A DNA stretch of 64,000 bases from Streptomyces sp. ALI-76-A (GTDB taxonomy: Bacteria > Actinomycetota > Actinomycetes > Streptomycetales > Streptomycetaceae). The stretch spans positions 7,130,001 to 7,194,000 of the forward strand of contig NZ_JASVWB010000002.1 of NCBI RefSeq assembly GCF_030287445.1, written 5' to 3'. Shown piece after piece: positions 41,711-49,503 of this stretch; position 1 is the first letter of the stretch; the number at the start of each line of letters is the position of its first letter. Below the pieces are notes generated by a model, which was not told the origin of the DNA, searched no databases, and saw only the letters and a list, made by a program, of their open reading frames with translations. The translations under genes were made by a program, and so were the position numbers.

Positions 41711-42016
41711 ATGCCCGTCGAACCCCTGTCCCAGAAGGAGATCGAGGACCGGCTGGCGGAGCTGCCGGGCTGGTCGCTCGACGGCGACCGGCTCACCCGC
41801 ACCTACCGGCTCGGCACGCACTTCGCCGCCACCGCGATGGTCGTCCACATCGCCCGGGTGCAGGAGGAGCTCGACCACCACTCCGACCTCACCCTCGGCT
41901 ACAACACGGTGTCCGTGAGTGTCCACACGCACAGCGTCGGCGGTGCCGTCACCGAGCTGGACTTCGAGCTCGCGCGGAAGGTGGAGGACCTCGCCCCCGG
42001 CCACGGAGCCCGGTGA
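41711..42016 (+). CDS. 4a-hydroxytetrahydrobiopterin dehydratase (PCD/DCoH)
   Basis: 101 aa from ATG 41711. The family motif HHSDLTLGYNTVSVSVHTHS with VGGAVTELDFELARKVE is present in full, preceded by WSLDGDRLTRTYRLGTHFA. It dehydrates 4a-hydroxy-tetrahydropterin for pterin recycling, although pterin-dependent hydroxylases are not seen here. The next methyltransferase starts 4 bp after its stop, so they form an operon. Confidence 0.95.
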   Translation: MPVEPLSQKEIEDRLAELPGWSLDGDRLTRTYRLGTHFAATAMVVHIARVQEELDHHSDLTLGYNTVSVSVHTHSVGGAVTELDFELARKVEDLAPGHGAR

Positions 42017-42020
42017 CGCG

Positions 42021-42776
42021 GTGCTCGACTACGACAAGGAGGCCGACGCCTACGACGCCTCCCGCGGCGGCGAGCCCAGAGCCGCCGCGGCCGCCGACAC
42101 CGTGCTCCGCCTGGTCCCCGAGCGGGCCCGCCGGCTCCTCGACGTCGCCTGCGGCACCGGGATCGTCACCCGGCGGCTCGCCGCTGCCCGCCCCGGCCTG
42201 CGGGTGACCGGCGCGGACCTGGCGTACGGCATGGCCCGCACGGCCGCCGTGCGCATGCCCGGGGCGATCGTCCTGGCGGACAGCCGCCGACTGCCGTTCC
42301 CCGACCGGACGTTCGACGCCGTCACCAGTGTGTGGCTGCTGCACCTGCTCGACACCGCCGACGACGCGCGGGCCGTCGTCGCCGAATGCGCCCGGGTCCT
42401 GCGGCCCGGCGGTGTGTACGTCACCACGGTCGACAAGGCCGCCGCGCACGACGTGGGCAGCGACATCGACGCCGTCCTCGCCCCGCGCCCGCGCCGGCCC
42501 GCCCGGGACAGCGGCCCGGCGGTCACGGCGTACGCCGTCGCCCACGGCCTGGTCCCCGCCGACCGGGCCCGTTTCCCCGGGCACGGCCAGGGCCGTAGCC
42601 CCCGTAGCACCGTCGCGGACCTGCGGCGCGGCTGGTTCACCCGTCTCCCGCCCGGCGACCCGCGCATCGACACCTTCGCCGCGCGCCTCGCCGGCCTCCC
42701 CGACCAGGACCGCCCGCGCGCGGACCCCGTGTTCAGGCTGCTGTCGTTCACGAAGCCGGATCGACGCCCCGGCTGA
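42021..42776 (+). CDS. Class I SAM-dependent methyltransferase
   Basis: 251 aa from GTG 42021. Motif I is LLDVACGTGIVTRRLAAARP, then VTGADLAYGMARTAAVRMPG, VLADSRRLPFPDRTFDAVTS and LLHLLDTADDARAVVAECAR. It is related to the UbiE/methyltransferase type 11 group and the substrate is unknown. It lies in an operon with pterin dehydratase; downstream is the repeat array. Confidence 0.85.
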   Translation: MLDYDKEADAYDASRGGEPRAAAAADTVLRLVPERARRLLDVACGTGIVTRRLAAARPGLRVTGADLAYGMARTAAVRMPGAIVLADSRRLPFPDRTFDAVTSVWLLHLLDTADDARAVVAECARVLRPGGVYVTTVDKAAAHDVGSDIDAVLAPRPRRPARDSGPAVTAYAVAHGLVPADRARFPGHGQGRSPRSTVADLRRGWFTRLPPGDPRIDTFAARLAGLPDQDRPRADPVFRLLSFTKPDRRPG

Positions 42777-42865
42777 GTACCGCGGCGATGCCGGTACGAA
42801 GGGGCGAGGGGGGGCGTCCCGGGGCGGACGGGGCAGCGCACCACCCCTCGCGGAAGGCACCCCGG

Positions 42866-43435
42866 CACAACCGCGGCCGAGGTACTCGGCGCCCCCGGAC
42901 CGACAGCCCGACCCGTCTCCATGAGCCGACAGACTCGGTGACCTCGGTACGAGAGATCCGGCGCAACCTCCGCCGAGGGCCCCGGCGCAACCCTGGCCGA
43001 GGTACTCGGCGCCCCCAGGACCGACACCGCGACCAATCTGCCGCTGCGGCTGCGCTCTCCATGAGCCGACAGACTCGGCGGCCTCGGTTCCCGGACCCGG
43101 CGCAACCTCCGCCGAGGGCCCCGACCCAACCCGGGGCCGGGCTCGCCGCAACCCTGGCCGAGGTACTCGGCGCCCCCAGGACCGACACCGCGACCAATCT
43201 GCCGCTGCGGCTGCGCTCTCCATGAGCCGACAGACTCGGCGCCCTCGGTTCCAGGGACCCGGCGCAATCTCCGCCGAGGGCCCCGGCGCAAAACCTCCGC
43301 CGAGGGATCCGGCGGGGCCCCGGGCCGACAGGCTCGGCGCCCTCGGCTGGCAGGGACCCGGCGCAACCTCCGCCGAGGGCCCCGGCCCAACCTCCGCCGA
43401 GGGACCCGGCCCAACCTCCGCCGAGAGACCCGGCG
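42866..43435. repeat. Complex intergenic repeat array
   Basis: Two module types alternate. Module A contains the dyad GCCGAGGTACTCGGC, then GCGCCCCC(A)GGACCGACA and CCATGAGCCGACAGACTCGG; three copies start near 42873, 42995 and 43158, and the last two share an extra ~36-bp insert (GCGACCAATCTGCCGCTGCG and flanks). Module B is GGCGCAACCTCCGCCGAGGG with CCC variants, seven copies between about 42960 and 43430. Protein frames through it (GPGATSAEGPGPTSAEGPGP) are repeat-derived. It ends ~110 bp before the rhamnogalacturonan lyase start. Confidence 0.9.
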
Positions 43436-43545
43436 CGGCTCCGGGCCGACAGCGCAACCTCGACCCGGCAGACCGGCAACCCCAGCCCCCGTGGTGGCGA
43501 CTGAGGAGAACGGAACCCGCCCGTCCTCCCAGGAGGTTCGCCCCC

Positions 43546-45474
43546 GTGCAGAACCCGCAGCCGAACCCGCATCCCGGCCCACGGCCCGAGCCGCGCCCCG
43601 GCCCGCGCCCCCGCCGTCACCGCAGACGCCGCGTGCTCCTGTCCGCGGCCGTCGCCGTCTCCGCTCTCGTCGGTGCCGGACTCACCGCCACGATCGGCAC
43701 CGGCCCCGCCGAGGCCGCCACCGCCCGCCAGGTCGAGAAGCTCGACCGCGGTCTCGTCAGCGTGCACACCGACGCCGGCAACCTGATCAGCTGGCGCTGG
43801 CTCGGCACCGACCCGAACGACGTGTCCTTCAACGTCTACCGGGCCGGTACCAAGGTCAACTCCAACCCGGTCAGCGGCTCCACGAACTACTTCCACTCCG
43901 GCGCGCCCGCCCAGGCCGACTACACGGTCCGCGCGGTCGTCGGCGGTGTGGAACAGGCCGACTCCGTCCACGCGGTCCAGCTCCGCACCGGCTACAAGGA
44001 CGTTCCGATCACCCCGCCCGCCGGCGGCACCACTCCCGACGGCGTCGCCTACACCTACGAGGCCAACGACGCCTCCGTCGCCGACCTCGACGGCGACGGC
44101 GCCCTCGACTTCGTCCTCAAGTGGCAGCCCACCAACGCCAAGGACAACTCCCAGTCCGGCTACACCGGCAACACCTTCGTCGACGGCGTCAAGCTCGACG
44201 GCACCCGCCTGTGGCGCGTCGACCTCGGCCGCAACATCCGCTCCGGCGCCCACTACACGCAGTTCCAGGCGTACGACTACGACGGTGACGGCAAGGCCGA
44301 GGTCGCCATGAAGACCGCCGACGGCACCAAGGACGGCACCGGCGCGGTCATCGGCAGCTCGTCGGCCGACCACCGCAACTCCGGCGGCTACGTGCTGTCC
44401 GGCCCCGAGTTCCTGACCATGTTCGACGGCCGGACCGGCAAGGCCATGCAGAGCGTCGACTACGTCCCGGCGCGCGGCACGGTCTCCTCCTGGGGCGACT
44501 CCTACGGCAACCGCGTCGACCGCTTCCTCGCGGGAACGGCGTACCTGGACGGCGCCCGGCCCTCGCTCATCATGGCGCGCGGCTACTACACCCGCTCGGT
44601 GATCGCCGCCTGGGACTGGCGGGGCGGCGCCTTCGCCCGCCGCTGGACCTTCGACACCTCCTCCTCCACCAACAACGGCAAGGGCTACGACGGTCAGGGC
44701 AACCACAGCCTGTCCGTCGCCGACGTCGACGCCGACGGCAAGGACGAGATCGTGTACGGCGCCATGACCGTCGACGACAACGGCAACGGCCTGTGGACGA
44801 CCAGACTCGGCCACGGCGACGCGGGACACGTCGGGGACCTCAACCCGTCCCGGGCGGGCCTGGAGTACTTCAAGGTGTCCGAGGACACCAGCAAGCCCGG
44901 CTCGTGGATGGCGGACGCCCGCACGGGCCAGATCCTGTGGCAGACGGCGTCCGGCGCCGACAACGGCCGCGGGGTCGCCGCGGACATCCACGCCGGCAGC
45001 GCGGGCGCCGAGGCCTGGTCCGCCTCGGACACCACCCTGCGCTCGGCGACCGGAGCCTCCCTCGGCCGGGAGCCCTCCAGCGTCAACTTCCTGAGCTGGT
45101 GGGACGGCGACCCGGTCCGCGAACTCCTCGACGGCACCCGCGTCGACAAGTACGGCACGTCCGGCGACACCCGCCTGCTGACCGGCTCCGGTGTCCACTC
45201 CAACAACGGCACCAAGGCCACCCCGTCCCTGTCCGGGGACATCCTGGGCGACTGGCGCGAGGAGGTCGTCTGGCCGACGTCGGACAACACCGCCCTGAGG
45301 GTCTACTCGACACCGGTCGAGACCAGCACCAGGATCACCACGCTGCTGCACGACACGATGTACCGCACGGCACTGGCCTGGCAGAACACCGCGTACAACC
45401 AGCCGCCGCACCCGAGCTTCTTCCTCGGCAACGGCATGGCGACGGCACCGCGGCCGACGGTCTACACCCCGTGA
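43546..45474 (+). CDS. Rhamnogalacturonan lyase, PL11 family
   Basis: 642 aa from GTG 43546 with AGGAGG 9 bp upstream. After an N-terminal Pro/Arg-rich segment (PNPHPGPRPEPRPGPRPRRH) comes a signal-like hydrophobic stretch VLLSAAVAVSALVGAGLTAT with GPAEAA. The catalytic barrel starts at VEKLDRGLVSVHTDAGNLIS WRW and has repeated Ca-binding loops DLDGDGALDF, DYDGDGKAEV and DVDADGKDEI. The C-terminus ends HDTMYRTALAWQNTAYNQPP with HPSFFLGNGM. It cleaves the rhamnogalacturonan-I backbone of pectin. It is followed by a strong terminator hairpin. Confidence 0.92.
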   Translation: MQNPQPNPHPGPRPEPRPGPRPRRHRRRRVLLSAAVAVSALVGAGLTATIGTGPAEAATARQVEKLDRGLVSVHTDAGNLISWRWLGTDPNDVSFNVYRAGTKVNSNPVSGSTNYFHSGAPAQADYTVRAVVGGVEQADSVHAVQLRTGYKDVPITPPAGGTTPDGVAYTYEANDASVADLDGDGALDFVLKWQPTNAKDNSQSGYTGNTFVDGVKLDGTRLWRVDLGRNIRSGAHYTQFQAYDYDGDGKAEVAMKTADGTKDGTGAVIGSSSADHRNSGGYVLSGPEFLTMFDGRTGKAMQSVDYVPARGTVSSWGDSYGNRVDRFLAGTAYLDGARPSLIMARGYYTRSVIAAWDWRGGAFARRWTFDTSSSTNNGKGYDGQGNHSLSVADVDADGKDEIVYGAMTVDDNGNGLWTTRLGHGDAGHVGDLNPSRAGLEYFKVSEDTSKPGSWMADARTGQILWQTASGADNGRGVAADIHAGSAGAEAWSASDTTLRSATGASLGREPSSVNFLSWWDGDPVRELLDGTRVDKYGTSGDTRLLTGSGVHSNNGTKATPSLSGDILGDWREEVVWPTSDNTALRVYSTPVETSTRITTLLHDTMYRTALAWQNTAYNQPPHPSFFLGNGMATAPRPTVYTP

Positions 45475-45507
45475 GCTGGTAGAAGGAGTCCTGTCGCCGG
45501 ACCGTCA

Positions 45508-45540
45508 AGGCGCCCTTCGGAGGTCATCCGGAGGGCGCCT
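45508..45540 (+). terminator. Terminator hairpin after the rhamnogalacturonan lyase
   Basis: Arms AGGCGCCCTTCGGA and TCCGGAGGGCGCCT (14 bp, one G-T mismatch) with a 5-base loop, 33 bp after the stop. Confidence 0.85.
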
Positions 45541-45852
45541 CCCTCGTGATCCCCTGCCTCTGGGGAGGATTGGGGCTGAAGAGCGTCGTCCGACTCGCGC
45601 GTCTTCACTGTGTCCGACCCCGTCGAGGTGACGAACTACTAGCTCGTCGCTTGTCGACTTGCAGGTCAGAGCCTGTTGCCGACTCCCGGCGGCGGCCCGT
45701 CTTGTTGCGACAGGCGACGGGACAAGCGCCGGCGCGCCCCACCTCATGGCCGAGGCCCATTCATCGGGAACACGTTTTCATCACGAGAACTCCGTACGAA
45801 CGGCTTCCCGAGGGATGATGCGCACGTCAACAGCACCATCCCTGGGGGGACC
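45541..45852. other. 312-bp stretch with lower GC, no gene recognised
   Basis: The section around 45600-45680 (GACGAACTACTAGCTCGTCG and TTGCAGGTCAGAGCCTGTTG) is clearly less GC-rich than its neighbours and contains a CTAG, rare in Streptomyces. No tRNA, integrase or terminal repeat could be recognised. It may be a remnant of transferred DNA. The promoter and RBS of the next gene lie at its end (CTGGGGGGACC before ATG 45853). Confidence 0.5.
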
Positions 45853-46521
45853 ATGAGCCAGCACATCCCGCAGCCACCCATGCCGGGCTTCCCGCCCCCG
45901 CCGACGCCGCCCGAGCAGAAGAAGGGCCCCGCCAACGCGATCGTCCTCGGGGTGGGAGCGGCCGTCGTCGTCACCATCATCGCCACCGGCGCCGTGGTGG
46001 GCTCCGAGATCGGCGACGAGGCGAAGCCCGCACCCACGGTCACCGTCACCAGGACCGTGTCCGCCGACGACGCCGCCGCGGCAGCCGAGGACGGCCCGTC
46101 CGAACCGGCGCCCGAGGACACCGACGACGGCGTCTACGCCTTCGACGACATCGTCACCTACGAGAACGACGTGGACGTCAGCCTCTCGGGATTCACCCGC
46201 GGGGTGTCGAGCGAGTGGGCGTCACCGGAGGACACGCCGTACGTGAAGTTCACGGTGAAGCTCAAGAACGGCGGCGACCGGACCCTCGACGCCACCATGC
46301 TGACCGTCAACTGCTCGTACGGCGCGGACGGACGCGGCAGCGAGGCGATCTTCGACACCGAGGCGGGTCTCGGTGGCGGACCCGACACCCGGCTCCTGGC
46401 CGGCCGGTCCCTCAACGTGCCCTGGGGCTGCGAACTCCCCAAGGGAGAGAAGCTGTTGCAGGTGGAGGTCGCTCCGGACTTCGAGTCGGAAGCGACGATC
46501 TTCACCGGCAGCGTCGCGTAG
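45853..46521 (+). CDS. Membrane-anchored DUF4352-like extracytoplasmic protein
   Basis: 222 aa from ATG 45853. A short Pro-rich cytoplasmic head (MSQHIPQPPMPGFPPPPTPP) and one hydrophobic helix (IVLGVGAAVVVTIIATGAVV) precede an acidic linker. The rest is a beta-sandwich with YVKFTVKLKNGGDRTLDATM as in DUF4352/telomeric repeat-binding factor 2-like Ig domains, and NCSYGADGRGSEAIFDTEAG. The domain call is uncertain; no enzyme motif was seen. A terminator hairpin is shared with the convergent GH74 gene. Confidence 0.72.
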   Translation: MSQHIPQPPMPGFPPPPTPPEQKKGPANAIVLGVGAAVVVTIIATGAVVGSEIGDEAKPAPTVTVTRTVSADDAAAAAEDGPSEPAPEDTDDGVYAFDDIVTYENDVDVSLSGFTRGVSSEWASPEDTPYVKFTVKLKNGGDRTLDATMLTVNCSYGADGRGSEAIFDTEAGLGGGPDTRLLAGRSLNVPWGCELPKGEKLLQVEVAPDFESEATIFTGSVA

Positions 46522-46531
46522 CCGCTGCGGA

Positions 46532-46560
46532 CCCCCGTCCGGCGCCGGTTCGGACGGGGG
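46532..46560. terminator. Bidirectional terminator hairpin
   Basis: CCCCCGTCCG / CGGACGGGGG with a 9-base loop, between the convergent stop codons at 46521 and 46572. Confidence 0.85.
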
Positions 46561-46571
46561 CGCTCACGGCC

Positions 46572-49223
46572 TCAGCTCACCGCGCAGGTCCGGTCGCCCA
46601 GCTTGAACGCCGCCGGTTTCGTGTTCGTGCCCGACCAGCTCCCCGTGAACCCGAAGCTCACCGACGAGCCCGCCGCCACCGTTCCGTTCCAGCCGACGTT
46701 CCTCGCCGTCACCGCCGTACCGGACTGCGCGGTCTCGGCGTTCCAGGCCTGGGTGACCTTCTGGCCCTCGGTGAAGGCCCAGCCGAGTGACCAGCCGTTC
46801 CAGGCGCTCGACCCGGTGTTGGCGAGCCGCACGTCGGCCTGGAAACCGCCCGACCACTGGTTGGTGACCTTGTACGTCACCGCGCAGGCGCCGGTCGGAG
46901 CGGGGTCCGGTCCCGGGTCCGTGCCACCGCCGGTGTCGGAGCTGTCGCCGTAGATGACCCCGCGGCCGTTGGTCGCCACGTACACCCGGCCGTACACCCG
47001 CGGGTCACCGGTGATCGCCGCACCCGTCCAGCCCCACTGGTGGGCGTCGTCGTTGATCCGGGTCCAGGTCGCGCCCTTGTCGGTGGAGCGGAAGATCCCT
47101 CGGACACCGCCGATCTTCGCACTGGTGAACAGTGTCTGGTAGGACGCTCCCGGCGCGGCCTTGCCGAAACCGATCGTGTCCGCCTGCTCGACGCCCGGCA
47201 GCTTGGTGAAGCCGGCGCCGCCGTCGGTGGAGTGCCACAGCCCGTACGCGCCGTCGCTCGCGCCGCCGGCCAGCCACACATCGCCCTTCGCGCCGGGCAG
47301 TGCCTTGAAACGCACGCTGTCACCGCTCGGCAGACCGGCCGCCGAGGACGCCGTGAAGGTCGCGCCGCCGTCCGAACTGACGTAGAACTTACCGGACTTG
47401 AAGCCGTAGAAGGTCTTCGGGTCGACCCGGTCGGACTCGATGACCGCACCCGCCGGTATGCCGCTGGAGGCGGCCCAGGAGGTGCCGAAGCCGGTGGCGT
47501 ACTGCACGCCGGTGCCGGCCGGGCTCCACACGAACCGGCTGCCGTCGGCCGCCGCCGCGACCGTGCCGCCCCCGCTCACGCCCGACGGGTCGCTGCCCGC
47601 GAACCAGTTGGCCCCGTTGTCCGTGGAGAACGCGATGTGCGGCCCCGAGTCGAGGTTGCCGACGCGGACGACCGTGTTCGGATTCGCCTCGGCGAAGTCC
47701 AGGCTGGTCGTGGTGGTGAAGTTCGGCGAGGTGAACATCATCGACGGGACCTTCGTCAGGTCCGTGTGCCGGAACCCGCCGATGTCACCGAGCGCGCTGA
47801 GCAGCGGGGCCCCGGACGGTGGAGAGGCGAGGTCGTTGACCGCCGTCTCCTCCAGGCCCCGCACCATCGGCCTGATGGCGAACGTGCCGCCGCGGTCCCA
47901 GGCGGTGAGGTTCTCCGTGCCGTAGACCGTCGCACCCGTCCCGTACATCATCCGGTCCGAGTCGAACGGGTCGATCTCCAGCGACTCCGTCATCCAGCCC
48001 AGCTTCGGCGTCTCCTCCGGCGGCGACGGGTTCGCGCCCCAGGTCAGCCACGGGGAGGACGAGACGTCCATCGTGTAACGGTTCGCGCGGGTGGGATACG
48101 ACGTGTAGTCCCACGCCTTCGTCCAGGTCGCGCCGCTGTCCGTGGACCGGAAGATCTGGGTGTCCGGCCACCAGGAACTGTAGGCGGTGGCCATCAGGGT
48201 GCCGGGTTTCTGCCGGTCCACCGTCAGCCCGCTGAAGCCGTAGTAGGTGTCGGCCTCGGCGACCGGGCTGATGTCCGTCCAGGCGCCCGTCGCGGTCGCG
48301 TACCGCCACAGCCGGCCCTTGCCGCCGTCGTACGGACCGCCCTTGTCGCTGTACGCGAGGTACAGGTGGCCGTTCCTCGTGTCCAGTACGCCCTTGTGCG
48401 CGAGGTACCCCGACGGCTGTCCCGCCAGCCGGCTCCAGGTCGCGCCCGCGTCCGTCGACCGGTACACCGCGTTGTCCTGGTCGGCGACCCCGACGTAGAT
48501 CGTCTTCGTCGCGGCGCCCGACGTGCCCGTGGACTCGTCGAAGGTGACCCACACGATGCCCTGGTTGTCGCTCGCGTAGCCACTGGTGTCGCTCGGATCC
48601 TGCGCGTAGTCGCCGACGTTGGGGAAGTTCGTCACCTGCGACCAGGTGACCCCGGAGTCCGTCGACCGCCACAGGCCCCTGCCGCTCGGCGCGCCCAGGT
48701 ACAGCACGCTGTTGCGGTTCGGGTCGACCGCCAGGCGCTCGCCCATGCCCCGGCCGGGCATGTTGCCGCCGAGCTTGAACGGCAGGTCCGTCTTCTGCCA
48801 GCTCGCGCCCCGGTCGGCGGAGCGCATGACGGCCCCGTTCCCCGGGTCCCAGCTGTTGGTGTACGTGCCGACCGCCGCGTACACCCTGTCCGGGTTCACG
48901 GAGTCGGAGGCCAGGCTCACCACGCCCGTGTGTCCCCAGTCGTCCCAGCCGACCGAGTCCAGCAGCGGGGTCCAGGTCTTCGTGGACTGCTGCCAGCGGT
49001 AGGCGCCGCCGATGTCGGTGCGGGCGTAGGCCAGGTCCTTCTCCGTGCGGTTGAAGACGATGCCGGGGACGAAACCGCCTCCGTCGACGCGCGCGTTCTT
49101 CCAGGTGTACGTGTCGGCGGCGATCGCCGCCTGCTCGGGACCGGCGGCCAGTGCGGGCGGGGTGCCCGCCAGCAGGCCGGCCGCCAGTGCCAGCACGGCC
49201 GTGAGGATGCGGGTTCTTCGCAC
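46572..49223 (-). CDS. GH74 xyloglucanase with C-terminal CBM2
   Basis: 883 aa from GTG 49223 (RRTRILTAVLALAAGLLAG, AxA signal cleavage). The GH74 seven-bladed propeller tandem carries both catalytic Asp: D70 in ARTDIGGAYRW and D480 in ALGDIGGFRH. A Gly/Pro/Asp linker (GGGTDPGPDPAPTG) then leads to a family 2 cellulose-binding module (CAVTYKVTNQWSGGFQADVR to GTNTKPAAFKLGDRTCAVS). It is an endo-xyloglucanase acting on hemicellulose. It is codirectional with GH48 upstream, with a terminator-like hairpin between them. Confidence 0.93.
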   Translation of the reverse strand: MRRTRILTAVLALAAGLLAGTPPALAAGPEQAAIAADTYTWKNARVDGGGFVPGIVFNRTEKDLAYARTDIGGAYRWQQSTKTWTPLLDSVGWDDWGHTGVVSLASDSVNPDRVYAAVGTYTNSWDPGNGAVMRSADRGASWQKTDLPFKLGGNMPGRGMGERLAVDPNRNSVLYLGAPSGRGLWRSTDSGVTWSQVTNFPNVGDYAQDPSDTSGYASDNQGIVWVTFDESTGTSGAATKTIYVGVADQDNAVYRSTDAGATWSRLAGQPSGYLAHKGVLDTRNGHLYLAYSDKGGPYDGGKGRLWRYATATGAWTDISPVAEADTYYGFSGLTVDRQKPGTLMATAYSSWWPDTQIFRSTDSGATWTKAWDYTSYPTRANRYTMDVSSSPWLTWGANPSPPEETPKLGWMTESLEIDPFDSDRMMYGTGATVYGTENLTAWDRGGTFAIRPMVRGLEETAVNDLASPPSGAPLLSALGDIGGFRHTDLTKVPSMMFTSPNFTTTTSLDFAEANPNTVVRVGNLDSGPHIAFSTDNGANWFAGSDPSGVSGGGTVAAAADGSRFVWSPAGTGVQYATGFGTSWAASSGIPAGAVIESDRVDPKTFYGFKSGKFYVSSDGGATFTASSAAGLPSGDSVRFKALPGAKGDVWLAGGASDGAYGLWHSTDGGAGFTKLPGVEQADTIGFGKAAPGASYQTLFTSAKIGGVRGIFRSTDKGATWTRINDDAHQWGWTGAAITGDPRVYGRVYVATNGRGVIYGDSSDTGGGTDPGPDPAPTGACAVTYKVTNQWSGGFQADVRLANTGSSAWNGWSLGWAFTEGQKVTQAWNAETAQSGTAVTARNVGWNGTVAAGSSVSFGFTGSWSGTNTKPAAFKLGDRTCAVS

Positions 49224-49302
49224 GGTGGGGGACCTTCCTTTCGGGAGGGCCTTGCGGAGCCCCTGGGGGGAGGGCCGTTCAGGAGGGGAGCGTGCGAGGA
49301 CC

Positions 49303-49333
49303 GGGCGGCCCCCCGTGCGGGTGGGGGCCGCCC
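49303..49333 (-). terminator. Terminator hairpin downstream of GH48
   Basis: Perfect 11-bp stem GGGCGGCCCCC / GGGGGCCGCCC with a 9-base loop. Two further hairpins (49342-49366 and 49413-49435) precede it on the minus-strand path. Confidence 0.8.
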
Positions 49334-49412
49334 GGCCAGGTGGCCTCGTCGTCAGGTGACGAGGCCGCGTACGCGGAGCCTTCAAGCGGTTCCGGAGAAG
49401 TGCGGTGAGCTC

Positions 49413-49480
49413 CCGCGCCCCTCGAAGGGGCGCGGGGTACTGCGCGACCAGCCACACGGCCCGCAGCCGAACACCGCCCG
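49413..49480. repeat. Candidate dispersed Streptomyces repeat with hairpin
   Basis: CCGCGCCCCT-CGA-AGGGGCGCGG is a perfect 10-bp hairpin and is followed by GGTACTGCGCGACCAGCCAC, ACGGCCCGCAGCCG. This combination recurs in intergenic regions of many Streptomyces genomes from memory, so it is probably a known dispersed element rather than a unique terminator. Confidence 0.6.
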
Positions 49481-49503
49481 TCCCGCGGAACGCCCGGCGG
49501 GGA

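Noticed and set aside
43222..43545. Plus-strand frame open from the repeat array into the lyase
   Set aside because: GTG 43546 has an AGGAGG site and a signal peptide follows; the earlier part is repeat-derived peptide.
42748..45411. Minus-strand open frame of 887 codons opposite the PL11 lyase and the repeat array
   Set aside because: The sequence mirrors the lyase and the repeats, and no family is recognisable.
45541..45852. Possible tRNA or attachment site in the low-GC patch
   Set aside because: No cloverleaf, T-loop GTTCGAATC pattern or paired direct repeats could be found by eye.
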